Shown here: piece by piece, positions 1 through 8,031 of the stretch | How the letters are laid out: each line of letters opens with the position of its first letter | How positions within the stretch are numbered: position 1 is the stretch's first letter | Assembly (NCBI GenBank): GCA_013298505.1 | Contig: JAAFHY010000012.1 | Location: forward strand, 1-55,620 | DNA: 55,620 bases | Direction: 5' to 3' | DNA from: Cytophagales bacterium | GTDB taxonomy: Bacteria > Bacteroidota > Bacteroidia > Cytophagales > Cyclobacteriaceae | Notes under the pieces: generated by a model | The model's input: only the letters and a program-made list of their open reading frames with translations | What the model was told of the DNA's origin: nothing | Databases searched by the model: none | Translations under genes and position numbers: made by a program

Positions 1-500
1 AACCAAATAAAATAAAAATCAATATGGAGAAGAACACTCGGTGCTCCTACCGGGAGGATCACGTATTCTCGTAACTCACTGCCTGTAAGACACTTTGTGT
101 ATACTCCTTAGCTTGACGGCTATGCCTTTTTAGGGGGCTTTTTTTGTCGATCTGTGATGTGCGGAAGGGAAGGAATTTCTTCGGATGTTTCTTACAATTT
201 ACTTCGACTCATTCGAAGTAATCACTTTCAATAATCACAACAAAAAGATTCAAGCAAAGATAGGCTGGCGCACACATGCCATTGCACACGGTCTGTCAAG
301 GTCGGGCCCTTCGGGTTTTTAAAAAAATCTCCACCTTCTGTCAGTCGCTTGTTCCGCGCTCCTTCCGCCAGGTAGTATTTTTTCAAAAAACCTTGCCATC
401 CCTTCCATCGCCAGCCTGATGGATTGCTTTCTCTTTTTTTTCGTTTTTTTTCTCTTTTGAAATGTCTCTGTGGGCGGTGCTTAATTTTTTAAGCGTCACT
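1..500. other. Non-coding left edge, no gene recognised
   Basis: No convincing gene is seen on either strand. The stretch holds a perfect 7-bp inverted repeat with a 5-base loop at 201-219 (ACTTCGA / TCGAAGT) and a GC-rich piece around 298-315 followed by T and A runs. A short open stretch near 25-114 has no start codon and could be the tail of something to the left, but I do not recognise it. The composition (GC-rich islands, homopolymer runs) differs from the compact chromosome further right. Confidence 0.4.
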
Positions 501-919
501 ATGAAAAAGTTGAAAATCAAAACCCACCAAATGAAAAATGTTTACGAAGGAAATCATTTCTTCATTCTCTCGAAAGGATTGAACGCTGGCAAGCCTATGG
601 AAAAACCTTACCCTAATTGTTTTGTGCTTTTCGCGAAAAGCGAAGAAGAAAAAAATAAGCTTTACTGGCTTTGCTACAGCTTGTGGCAAGGGAATTTCTT
701 CCGTCCGTTTTTAACAGGATCGGTTATTCCGTTTATCAGATTGGGTGATTTGAAAACTGTAATTAAAAATGGATACGACAAACTCGAATTGATGATAGAG
801 AATTTAACAAGTCTATTGAAGCCGTTGAGAAACTTCGCTTGTACGAAGCTGGTACCATCAAACAATTGCAGTTGATAAAACAAGCCAAGAAATCATTGAT
901 GTATAAAATGCTGAGGTAA
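501..919 (+). pseudogene. DUF6943-like protein, frameshifted
   Basis: The reading frame opening at ATG 501 (MKKLKIKTHQMKN) resembles the small Bacteroidota family DUF6943, with the motifs GLNAGKP, YPNCFVLF, YWLCYSLW and GSVIPFIRLGDL. I chose this start because the upstream ATG at 462 adds residues that do not look like the family. In frame the protein ends in an implausible tail at 875. A -1 shift near 780-784 (codons GAC AAA, then ACT) restores a sensible helical tail, IDDREFNKSIEAVEKL to KKSLMYKMLR, ending at TAA 917-919, next to a terminator. It is therefore probably a full-length gene of about 140 codons broken by a one-base indel. A sequencing error or recoding cannot be excluded. Function unknown. 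The family name is from memory. Confidence 0.6.
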
Positions 920-928
920 CAAAATACA

Positions 929-960
929 GAAGGCTTCCTTTCGAGAAGCCTTCAATTTTT
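929..960 (+). terminator. Rho-independent terminator, possibly bidirectional
   Basis: A perfect 9-bp stem GAAGGCTTC (929-937) / GAAGCCTTC (945-953) with a 7-base loop is followed by AATTTTT on the plus strand. It lies 10 bases after the repaired stop of the DUF6943-like gene and just beyond the 3' end of the minus-strand cassette, so it may serve both. Confidence 0.8.
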
Positions 961-1183
961 AACTGGATGATTTCCTCTGCAGCCTCCGCGAGATCCATTT
1001 CAATGCAATGGAAATTGTAAAACTGACCACCGCACCGATACACGCCAGTACTGCGGTCTTTACAATATCCTCGGAATGAATGTTAGCGAAGATGGTGAGG
1101 AGTGTGCCACTTGCCGTCCCGGCAACTGTGCCACCGTGATTGCTATGGGCTGCCATTGGGAGTACTGTTATCCGCTTCACCAT
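959..1183 (-). CDS. Small membrane protein, last gene of accessory cassette
   Basis: This 74-residue protein begins MVKRITVLPMAAHSNHGG, has a Gly/Ala/Thr-rich stretch, and carries one clear hydrophobic helix near residues 41-63 (VKTAVLACIGAVVSFTISIA) followed by a basic tail, WISRRLQRKSSS. It is probably an inner-membrane protein with a positive cytoplasmic end. The start overlaps the preceding gene by 41 bases; a start at the internal Met (MAAHSNHGG, about 1156) would reduce the overlap. I recall similar sequences as unnamed conserved Bacteroidota proteins. Size and topology resemble phage holins, but nothing proves that role. Confidence 0.6.
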   Translation of the reverse strand: MVKRITVLPMAAHSNHGGTVAGTASGTLLTIFANIHSEDIVKTAVLACIGAVVSFTISIALKWISRRLQRKSSS

Positions 1184-1379
1184 CTACTGCGGTCTGACTC
1201 ACTGCCGTCATTACGCCACCCGCCACAGTGATGTAACCCGCTACCGTAATAACGGCCGCTGGCAGTGCAATTGGTGCAGCGAGTAACGCGCCACCAGCTG
1301 CAGCGAGTACAAGCCCAATGTTCCTGAGCACACGAAAAAACTTCGGTGTCGGTGCTTTCATTCTTTGTACTATGTTCAT
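1143..1379 (-). CDS. Small Ala/Gly-rich membrane protein
   Basis: A 78-residue protein with a basic N-terminus (MNIVQRMKAPTPKFFRVLRN) and a long Ala/Gly/Val-rich hydrophobic segment from about residue 22 to 62 that could form two closely spaced membrane helices. The tail is hydrophilic and acidic (DGEADNSTPNGSP). It overlaps the DUF5675 gene by 4 bases (ATGA type), so translation is probably coupled. With the next gene it forms a pair of tiny membrane proteins after a phage-like DUF5675 protein. Holin-like behaviour is only a guess. Confidence 0.6.
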   Translation of the reverse strand: MNIVQRMKAPTPKFFRVLRNIGLVLAAAGGALLAAPIALPAAVITVAGYITVAGGVMTAVSQTAVDGEADNSTPNGSP

Positions 1380-1780
1380 TTAACTTTTGGTTTGATTGTG
1401 ATAAATACTTTCTCTTTTCGTTCCAAAGCTTCCAACACAAGTGCTTTCAGCTTCTCGTTTGCCAACCTCGATTCGCTCCCCTTTCCAGGTGCAATCAAGT
1501 TTGTCACTGGCGCAATGCAACCTTTCAGTTGTAGCTTCGCATCGGTCGCAGGGTGAATCAATATCCAACTCCTGTTAGGCACATCCACAACCAGCAGGTG
1601 CAACCCGAATTTTTGCACGAACCTTTTCTTCAGTTCGTACCGCCCTTCGGGTATGCACGAGATGTTGCGTTGATTCTGGATCCACGGGAGTTCGATGGTG
1701 AAGCAAATTACTCTTCCCCCACACCGAAGCTCCCCGTTCGTTCCGTCAGGATCATAACTCCTGATCAACTCCAGCTCCAT
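1376..1780 (-). CDS. DUF5675 family protein
   Basis: The 134-residue product matches my memory of DUF5675, a family common in phages and integrated elements. It has an N-terminal MELELIRSYDPDGTNGEL, a core CFTIELPW, then CIPEGRYELKKR, WILIHPA and the signature LKGCIAPVT. Family members are compact single-domain proteins of about this size whose biochemical role is not established; the conserved His and Cys in IHPA and GCI suggest an enzymatic or metal-binding fold. The gene overlaps its upstream neighbour by one base and its downstream neighbour by four, so it belongs to a polycistronic unit read leftwards from 2541. Confidence 0.8.
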   Translation of the reverse strand: MELELIRSYDPDGTNGELRCGGRVICFTIELPWIQNQRNISCIPEGRYELKKRFVQKFGLHLLVVDVPNRSWILIHPATDAKLQLKGCIAPVTNLIAPGKGSESRLANEKLKALVLEALERKEKVFITIKPKVK

Positions 1781-2541
1781 TATACACCACCGTCAACGGC
1801 CACCAATTGCAGCGCATTGAAAGCCCCGTTCTTCAATGGATAGAAAGCACCATTGATGAACTGAAGGAACTCAATACCGAATGCCACGAAGAGTGGTTTG
1901 GTACTCGCAGGTGTAACCGCATTGGCCAAAGCAACCGCAGCTTCATTTTGTGGTCCGAGCACAACCTCAGGTGTCGCAGAAGTGTTCACCACATAACTTC
2001 CCGCTTCAAAGTCAACCTCCACGCCTGCGGCAATCAACCTGCAGTGTGTAGCACCTTGCGGTGCACCGATCATGTTGCCTGGGATGTATGCGGGGATGTC
2101 AACAGTTAAGTTGCCAGCTGCGCGGTCAATCGCGGGAGTGAACGGAGCAAAAAATGTACTGCCGAGCTTTCCGTCCAAATTGAACTCAAACCCTTTCAGC
2201 AACTCCGCTTCACCATCGATAACGTTTCGTAGCCCGCGTGTATTGGTCGCATCCGCTTGGATCACTTTCACCATCTCTCGAGTCAAGCGGCTTGTCATCC
2301 TGCTATCTGCGATATTGATGAGCAGCGCACGAAGTGCAGTCCTCAACAATTTTCCTGCCGCGCCAGCGCGCCCGAACTCTGCACCGTTCTCACGCGTCCG
2401 TACAAAGTTCGGATCGTTCTGGATACGGCTTGCATCCACACCGCCTTTCTCACGCGCAAGAAACCCATCTTGCTGCGACTTGTAGAAGCTCACGCCCCCC
2501 ATTTGTCCCTGAAGTTTAATAACCCCTTTTTGTCTTGCCAT
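1780..2541 (-). CDS. Conserved Bacteroidota protein, first gene of cassette
   Basis: A 253-residue protein without signal peptide or membrane helix. Its N-terminus (MARQKGVIKLQGQMGGVSFYK) is followed by a conserved-looking block containing REKGGVDASRI, FVRTRENGAEFGRAG and KLLRTALRAL, then a region rich in beta-type sequence that ends LQLVAVDGGV. The layout recalls the DUF6266 type of Bacteroidota proteins (short Gly-rich N-terminus, Arg-rich helical block, beta C-terminus), but I cannot claim homology. It leads an overlapping four-gene unit, and a perfect 14-bp palindrome lies 53-66 bases upstream of its start. Function unknown. A structural or secreted-particle role is one possibility given the phage-type neighbour. 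Confidence 0.65.
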   Translation of the reverse strand: MARQKGVIKLQGQMGGVSFYKSQQDGFLAREKGGVDASRIQNDPNFVRTRENGAEFGRAGAAGKLLRTALRALLINIADSRMTSRLTREMVKVIQADATNTRGLRNVIDGEAELLKGFEFNLDGKLGSTFFAPFTPAIDRAAGNLTVDIPAYIPGNMIGAPQGATHCRLIAAGVEVDFEAGSYVVNTSATPEVVLGPQNEAAVALANAVTPASTKPLFVAFGIEFLQFINGAFYPLKNGAFNALQLVAVDGGV

Positions 2542-2593
2542 TAGTTTAAAAAATTAGTTGTCCAACCTGTTCACGGCACAGTCTGGTTAAGCC

Positions 2594-2607
2594 TTCATTG
2601 CAATGAA
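2594..2607. promoter_or_regulatory. Operator-like palindrome upstream of the cassette
   Basis: TTCATTGCAATGAA is a perfect 14-bp palindrome, extended by imperfect flanks (GCC on the left, GCC on the right). It sits between the minus-strand cassette (start 2541) and the plus-strand gene at 2791. It is a plausible site for a dimeric repressor; no regulator gene was identified here. Confidence 0.4.
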
Positions 2608-2790
2608 GCCCAAACTTATTCCATGAAATGATCAAGACATAAAGTGTAGTTCCGCGTATGAATACTTGCGCTACTTTGTTCCGTTATTTCCAAAAATGAT
2701 TTACATTAACTCCAGAGCTTTGCGTTATCAAAGAAAGGACACATTGATACCAAAGACGAGGCAACGGCATGGATGAAGCATAGATAGAGC

Positions 2791-2988
2791 ATGAGAACAG
2801 AGAGAATAATAATTTACCCAAAGGACATCCAGCGCATCACTGGCAAGAGTGAGCGACACGGAAGGCTATTGATAAAACGCATCAAGGGTCACTTCAAAAA
2901 AGAAGATCATCAACTTGTAACTGTCGATGAGTTTTGCGCTTACACAGGAATAAAAATTGAACAAGTGGCGGAATATCTATATGCTTAA
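2791..2988 (+). CDS. Small conserved Bacteroidota protein, possibly DNA-binding
   Basis: A 65-residue protein, MRTERIIIYPKDIQRITGKS, with a following block containing RLLIKRIKGHFKKEDHQLVTVDEFCAYTGI. The pattern of two short helical segments, the first basic and containing ITGKSERHGR, fits a small helix-turn-helix-like protein. Similar short proteins are frequent in Bacteroidota genomes near mobile DNA, as far as I remember. No good ribosome binding site is visible, which is normal in this phylum. It stands alone, divergent from the cassette at 959-2541. Confidence 0.6.
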   Translation: MRTERIIIYPKDIQRITGKSERHGRLLIKRIKGHFKKEDHQLVTVDEFCAYTGIKIEQVAEYLYA

Positions 2989-3160
2989 AATAGCAGTTCA
3001 TTTTTTAGCCTACTCTCTTTGATAACAGATGTTATCATGTTATCTTTAAATATAATTTGATGCTCTTTGCAAGAATTTAGTCGTTGAGTAATTCGGGAGT
3101 CATGTTGCCGAGTTTACTTGAACTTATTAATAGCCAATCAGTTAGGAGGTACAAAATTTC

Positions 3161-3175
3161 TCCCAGCGGGGTCAC
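3161..3175 (+). other. tRNA 3'-end-like remnant, candidate attachment site
   Basis: TCCCAGCGGGGTCAC reads like the 3' half of a tRNA T-stem plus acceptor strand, but no matching tRNA body or 5' acceptor strand is found upstream. It is followed 5 bases later by a perfect terminator, as expected behind a tRNA gene. This is what a displaced tRNA end looks like at the far side of an element that has integrated into a tRNA gene. The element would lie to the left. Confidence 0.4.
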
Positions 3176-3180
3176 AACAA

Positions 3181-3215
3181 AAAGCCTCAGAATTAAGATT
3201 CTGAGGCTTTTTTTT
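3181..3215 (+). terminator. Strong Rho-independent terminator
   Basis: Perfect 13-bp stem AAAGCCTCAGAAT (3181-3193) / ATTCTGAGGCTTT (3198-3210), 4-base loop, then a T run. There is no protein gene just upstream on the plus strand, so it most likely once followed the tRNA whose 3' end seems to survive at 3161-3175. Confidence 0.9.
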
Positions 3216-3583
3216 ATTGCCACGTCCTGAAATAAGTTGACTCCGTCTTTGTTAATGTTGCGAGGTTACATGTGGGTAGTTCGCCAACAACGAGATAAAT
3301 TGAGATAACTAGTGTTCGATAATTCAATGATCTTATAATAATTGGAGAATTTATTTATGGCTGGAGTTGCTTACTGGTGTTACCCCGCAAATGTTACACG
3401 CAACACCAACAAGGGCGAGGAGTTTAATAAGCTTGATGCCAAGTAAAAGCATTCACCATACCGATTACATTTTGGTAAACGATGCCTTCAACGCCCTCGA
3501 TTTGTTTTTGATGGTGAGGAAATAGTAAACCAATGCATCGTAGCTTACTATCAAACAGTATCTTGGTTTAGTAACGAACGATA
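3216..3583. other. Intergenic region without a recognised gene
   Basis: Downstream of the terminator there are about 370 bases without a supported gene. A 44-codon open stretch begins at ATG 3391 and ends at TAG 3525, and an overlapping 28-codon one starts at 3357. Neither resembles a family I know and both are within chance length for this composition. Confidence 0.4.
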
Positions 3584-6544
3584 TTACCGATCGCTATTAG
3601 GTATTGCCCCCCTCATTTGGAGTCGGTTTACGAGCAACGTATAGGCATCTTCAAATTTTTTAGCTTGCTCTTCCTCACCATTTTCGTAAAGTGTGCGCTG
3701 AAGTGCATTTAAAATAAAGATGTTTCTCCTTAACTCGCTTGTTAGTCCATAGCCTTCGTCAATTAAATAGGTGGCCATTTCGGTGGCACGGTTGCCAATC
3801 ACTTTCGCGATTTCGGTTGCTTTCTCTTTTTCACCTACTTGAAAGAGCAGATCGATGGTTTCGGGGGTGGTGTGGTCGTAGCGGATCACTTTATCGGGCA
3901 TGGTCTTTAGTGAAAATAGCAAGAGCTTATCTGCCTTTTCTGTTTTGCCTTCATCAATCAAAGCTTGCGCCAACGAGTTGATGGAGCTGCGGTGGTTTAC
4001 TACGAAGCCTCGGTAATCATCGGTGTAATAAATGTTTTCATTATCAAGCCCACGGTAGCGAAACTTGTTCATCATAATGTCTAAGCTGCGCTCGGTATCT
4101 ACCAAGTATTCTCTGTCTTTGCGCGGATTGCGCACGGGCAATATGCGATAAGCATTTCCTTCTTGCACGGCATACGGACTCAAATCAATATTGATTTGAG
4201 ACATGGAGGTGTGGTTTAAATAAATGGGGCGTTCCCAATTGTTTGTAACCAAGAGATCAAGGATGGCAAGATCACTTTTATATATTGTGTTTTTCAAAAG
4301 TCTTATCTGCATTTGATCTACTACCAGACTATCCATCCCTTTCGGGATAATGCCTTTTGCGAGCACGGCCTGCTTATCGATATTAAGTGTAAATACTTTA
4401 CTGGGCACTACGTTTCGATCACCATCGCGCAATTGCTTATAATCTTTTGAAAGTAATTCGATGTATTGCTTGGCATCGATGCTGGGGATTTTTAAATCTA
4501 CAAAGGGCAGGTAATCGTTGGGGCCGCCTTGCTGATAGTTTTTTATGGATAATGTGTATGGAAAAGGTTCTGACTCGTATGCTTTGCGCATCGTTTGATC
4601 GATGTACCAATCGGTATTATAGTAGCTTAAAACTATTACGCGCAAATCGGTGCGGAAGCCTTCTGTCTCTTGAGCGTACCATAGCGGGAAGGTATCGTTA
4701 TCGCCACCCGTAAAAATAATTCCGTTGGGTGCGCACGAGTCCAGATAGTTAGTGGCAGAATCTACCGAGAAGAAGCGGTCGGCACGGTTATGGTCGTCCC
4801 AGCCATCTTTGGCCATTAGCGCAGGTGCGGTTAATCCAATTAGTGTTGCAGCAATAGCAACTGTTTTAGCATTCTTAATAAACCGTTGCAGTCCTTCGGC
4901 AATCCCAATTACGGCCAGGCCAATCCAAAATGCGAAAGCATAATAAGAGCCAGCATAAATGTAATCGCGCTCTCGCGGTTCAGTAGGTGGCGAGTTTAGG
5001 TAAACTACTATGGCAACGCCAAGCATAATAAATAGCAACCCTACTACAGCAAAGCTCTTGGTGTCTTTAGTAAATTGAAAGTACATCCCGATAAGGCCCA
5101 GCACGAAGGGGATCATAAAGAAATTATTACGTGCGCCATTGGCAGCTAATTCTGCCGGCACATTTTTAAACCATTGATTTGGTTTTAGCCAATCGGCCCC
5201 TTGCTCGTCACTTTCGCGGCCGGCAAAATTCCACATAAAGTAGCGCATGTACATAGTGCCAATCTGGTGGGTGAACATATAATACAAGTTCTGACTAAAC
5301 GTTGGCTTTTCGCCCTCTTGCAAACCGAGAATGTCCATATACGATTGTTTGTTATCAGAATTCCAAACGCGCGGCAAAATGGTTTGCTGATCGGGCTCGT
5401 ATACGTATTGGAATTTGCGGTCGGTGATTTCGTATTTATCTTTTCCTTTGGAGTAAATCGGGTCTCCGTATTCAATATCTACCACACGGGCGGTATAGTA
5501 AGGGCCGTATAACAACGGGCGGCTTCCGTACTGTTCGCGTTTTAGGTAACGCACAAAACTTAGTGCATCTTTCGGTGCGTTTTCGTTAATCAACGTATCG
5601 TAGCTAGAGCGGATCACCACCGTTGCGTACGATCCATATCCAATTAAGATAAAAGAAGTTGCCAGCAGAAAAGTATTCCACACAGGCATATTTTTTTTGT
5701 GGGTATAGAAAATCCCGAACACCAAAGCAGAGACGACCATCAGCGTGAAGATGAGTGCGCCCGATCCGAAGAAAAGCCCTAATGTGTTAACGAAGAAAAT
5801 TTCAAAATTGCCGGCTATGGTTGGCAAGCCAGGCACAATAAAGTCGTTGATGAATAATACGATGGCAACACTCACAAGCAATGCTGCCACAATGCCCCAA
5901 AAACTGGGCTTGAATTTTTTAAAGTAATAGATTAGCCCCAATGCGGGCACGGTTACCAAGTTGAGCATGTGCACACCAATGGATAAGCCCATCATATAGG
6001 TAATCAGCAACAACCAGCGATTGGCTTTGCTTTCGTCTTCGATCACATCCCATTTAAGAATGCCCCACACCACAAAGGCGGTGAAGAAAGATGACATGGC
6101 GTATACCTCGGCCTCTACTGCCGAAAACCAAAACGAATCTGAAAAGGTATAAGCCAATGCTCCTACTAAGCCTGCGCCCATCAACAGCCATGTTTTTTCT
6201 TCGGTTATCTCAGCATCTTTTGAAGCACCCATTACTTTGCGACCCATTAACGTGATTGACCAAAAGAGAAATAGTATGGTGAAGGCACTCGCCAATACGC
6301 TCATAAAATTGATCCAGTAAGCTACTTTGGTTACATCGCCAAAAGCCAAGAAAGAAAAGAACCGGCCCATCAAAAGAAACAATGGAGCACCAGGAGGATG
6401 TGGAACTTGTAGCTTATACGATACTGCAATGAACTCACCGCAATCCCAATAGCTGGCGGTTTCTTCCATGGTAATGAAATACACCAATAATGCGATGCCG
6501 AATGTTATCCAGCCAGTGAAGTCGTTAGCTTTTTTGAATGTCAT
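3584..6544 (-). CDS. DUF2723 integral membrane protein, probable glycosyltransferase (GT117-like)
   Basis: This 986-residue protein opens with the DUF2723 domain (about residues 10-180), including FITMEETASYWDCGEF and VPHPPGAPLFLLMGR, the hallmark of the family. About a dozen hydrophobic helices fill roughly the first 560 residues. A soluble C-terminal half follows with GGDNDTFPLWYAQE near residue 607 and helical, TPR-like repeats to the end. Family members are Bacteroidota polytopic proteins related to dolichol-phosphate-mannose protein O-mannosyltransferases and have been placed in glycosyltransferase family GT117, so a lipid-linked sugar transferase acting at the periplasmic face is likely. 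It is monocistronic, with its 5' end facing a repeat-rich spacer. Confidence 0.85.
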   Translation of the reverse strand: MTFKKANDFTGWITFGIALLVYFITMEETASYWDCGEFIAVSYKLQVPHPPGAPLFLLMGRFFSFLAFGDVTKVAYWINFMSVLASAFTILFLFWSITLMGRKVMGASKDAEITEEKTWLLMGAGLVGALAYTFSDSFWFSAVEAEVYAMSSFFTAFVVWGILKWDVIEDESKANRWLLLITYMMGLSIGVHMLNLVTVPALGLIYYFKKFKPSFWGIVAALLVSVAIVLFINDFIVPGLPTIAGNFEIFFVNTLGLFFGSGALIFTLMVVSALVFGIFYTHKKNMPVWNTFLLATSFILIGYGSYATVVIRSSYDTLINENAPKDALSFVRYLKREQYGSRPLLYGPYYTARVVDIEYGDPIYSKGKDKYEITDRKFQYVYEPDQQTILPRVWNSDNKQSYMDILGLQEGEKPTFSQNLYYMFTHQIGTMYMRYFMWNFAGRESDEQGADWLKPNQWFKNVPAELAANGARNNFFMIPFVLGLIGMYFQFTKDTKSFAVVGLLFIMLGVAIVVYLNSPPTEPRERDYIYAGSYYAFAFWIGLAVIGIAEGLQRFIKNAKTVAIAATLIGLTAPALMAKDGWDDHNRADRFFSVDSATNYLDSCAPNGIIFTGGDNDTFPLWYAQETEGFRTDLRVIVLSYYNTDWYIDQTMRKAYESEPFPYTLSIKNYQQGGPNDYLPFVDLKIPSIDAKQYIELLSKDYKQLRDGDRNVVPSKVFTLNIDKQAVLAKGIIPKGMDSLVVDQMQIRLLKNTIYKSDLAILDLLVTNNWERPIYLNHTSMSQINIDLSPYAVQEGNAYRILPVRNPRKDREYLVDTERSLDIMMNKFRYRGLDNENIYYTDDYRGFVVNHRSSINSLAQALIDEGKTEKADKLLLFSLKTMPDKVIRYDHTTPETIDLLFQVGEKEKATEIAKVIGNRATEMATYLIDEGYGLTSELRRNIFILNALQRTLYENGEEEQAKKFEDAYTLLVNRLQMRGAIPNSDR

Positions 6545-6568
6545 AGATCTTTGAATTGATTAAAAAAA

Positions 6569-6594
6569 TCCGCCTTAGCTAAAGCTATGGCGGA
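6569..6594. repeat. Hairpin repeat CCGCC...GGCGG
   Basis: TCCGCCTTAGC (6569-6579) and GCTATGGCGGA (6584-6594) pair with one mismatch around a TAAA loop. I recall this kind of hairpin as a dispersed intergenic repeat in Bacteroidota. It lies in the 5' leader of the DUF2723 gene. Confidence 0.6.
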
Positions 6595-6684
6595 CAGGGT
6601 GCGAAAATAGGGAAATTAGGCCATAGTGTAAGAAACATGTTGGTAATGGTTGCGCGACAGTTTTACAGAACGTGTTCCGTTTTT

Positions 6685-6792
6685 CCCTCACCCCACAAAA
6701 GTAATCTGTTAACGCAGATGCCATTTCCCCCTCTCCCGCTGGGAGAGGGGATTGATGAGTTGTGCTAACTTGCTGGCTCGTTGGGGTGAGGG
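6685..6792. repeat. Nested palindromic repeat (REP/MITE-like)
   Basis: An outer inverted pair CCCTCACCCCA (6685-6695) / TGGGGTGAGGG (6782-6792) encloses an inner perfect hairpin CCCCTCTCCC (6728-6737) / GGGAGAGGGG (6741-6750) with a 3-base loop. The 108-bp unit carries no gene and is of the type found scattered in many bacterial genomes. It makes up most of the 373-base spacer between the divergent genes at 6544 and 6918. Confidence 0.75.
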
Positions 6793-6917
6793 GATCCAGA
6801 AAGTAAAACTGCCTTGCGTCTTTCGTCATTCTAATTTAATTTTTTTGATGCATGAAAAAAGGTGTAATCGTAAGACGATCTATAAATTAAATTATCTGCG
6901 TTAACTTAGCCCCGCTT

Positions 6918-8027
6918 ATGAAAATACCTTTTTTCTCATTGGAGCGGCAGCACCAGCAAATCAGAAAACAGTTAGATGCTGCCTTTGGGCAAATAGTTTT
7001 GGATGGTAATTTTATTTTGGACGACCAAGTTGCATTGTTTGAGCAGCAGTATGCTGATTTTCATGCAATGCGCCATTGTGCTTCTGTAGCAAATGGGTTC
7101 GATGCGCTTTTTATTTCGTTAAAGGCGCTTGGTATTGGAGTTGCCGATGAGGTAGTGGTGCCTTCGCATACTTGTTTTGCCACGTGGCTGGCCGTAAGCA
7201 GAACAGGCGCAACTCCCATTCCGGTAGAGGTAAATCCAACCGATTTTACGATTGATGTTTCGGCCATTAGCGCAGTTTGTACGTCTCGCACCAAGGCGAT
7301 CGTTCCTGTGCATTTATATGGGCATCCGTGCGCGATGCCCAAGCTAATGGAAGTGGCCAAGAAGTTAAACGTAAGTGTGATTGAAGATAATGCGCAGGCT
7401 CATGGTGCAAGTATAAATGGTAAGTTAACGGGCAGTTGGGGGCAATTGAGTGCTACTAGTTTTTACCCGACCAAAAACCTTGGCGCGCTTGGCGATGGGG
7501 GCGCAATTTTAACGGACGATCAAGAGCTGTATGATTGGATTAAAGCCTACCGTAACTATGGCTCTGTTGTAAAAGACCAGCATAAGTTGCAAGGAGTAAA
7601 TTCTCGTTTAGACGAATTGCAGGCTGCCATTCTAAACGTAAAGCTCACGCGCCTTGTAGGTTGGAATAATGCACGAAGAGAAAACGCGAAATTGTATAGC
7701 CAAATCTTAGCTGGAGTGGGCGATCTTGTTTTGCCTTCGGTGGGAGATGACTCTATACAACCTGTATTTCACTTGTATGTCATTCAAACTAATTTCCGCG
7801 ATAAGCTAAAAGAATTTTTGCTGGCCGAAGGCATTGGAACGGCCATTCACTACCCTGTACCAATTCACCTGCAACCCGCATTTGAAAATCTCGGGCGCAA
7901 GAAAGGAAGTTTGCCAATCGCAGAAAAGCTAAGCCAAACTGTTCTAAGCCTGCCGATATGGCCAGAACTACAGCACCAAGAAATTGAGATGGTCTGTGAA
8001 AAAATCAAAAAGTTTTTTGCTATCTAA
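6918..8027 (+). CDS. DegT/DnrJ/EryC1/StrS sugar aminotransferase
   Basis: A 369-residue PLP-dependent aminotransferase of the nucleotide-sugar type. The Schiff-base lysine is K186 in SFYPTKNLGALGDGG, and the cofactor-contacting acidic residue is D157 in VIEDNAQAHG. The N-terminal FFSLERQHQQIR and the C-terminal AIHYPVPIHLQP are typical of enzymes that make 3- or 4-amino sugars (FdtB/WecE/WbpE group). The product would feed surface polysaccharide synthesis, fitting the locus that starts 5 kb downstream, although the gene is separate from it. A TAACTTAG element at 6902-6909, close to the Bacteroidota -7 consensus, lies 8 bases before the ATG. The sugar substrate cannot be read from sequence. 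Confidence 0.88.
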   Translation: MKIPFFSLERQHQQIRKQLDAAFGQIVLDGNFILDDQVALFEQQYADFHAMRHCASVANGFDALFISLKALGIGVADEVVVPSHTCFATWLAVSRTGATPIPVEVNPTDFTIDVSAISAVCTSRTKAIVPVHLYGHPCAMPKLMEVAKKLNVSVIEDNAQAHGASINGKLTGSWGQLSATSFYPTKNLGALGDGGAILTDDQELYDWIKAYRNYGSVVKDQHKLQGVNSRLDELQAAILNVKLTRLVGWNNARRENAKLYSQILAGVGDLVLPSVGDDSIQPVFHLYVIQTNFRDKLKEFLLAEGIGTAIHYPVPIHLQPAFENLGRKKGSLPIAEKLSQTVLSLPIWPELQHQEIEMVCEKIKKFFAI

Positions 8028-8031
8028 TACT

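Noticed and set aside
295-325. GC-rich stretch followed by T and A runs, terminator-like
   Set aside because: The possible stem is only 3-4 bp (CCC/GGG), too weak to call.
777-784. Programmed -1 frameshifting in the DUF6943-like gene
   Set aside because: The site is not a canonical slippery heptamer and no downstream structure is evident; a plain indel is simpler.
1346-2544. Several open plus-strand frames opposite the cassette
   Set aside because: They are antisense to overlapping minus-strand genes with clear family motifs and have odd compositions (many Cys, His, Arg, Ser).
3357-3525. Two overlapping short open frames (28 and 44 codons)
   Set aside because: No recognisable family and no promoter; length expected by chance.
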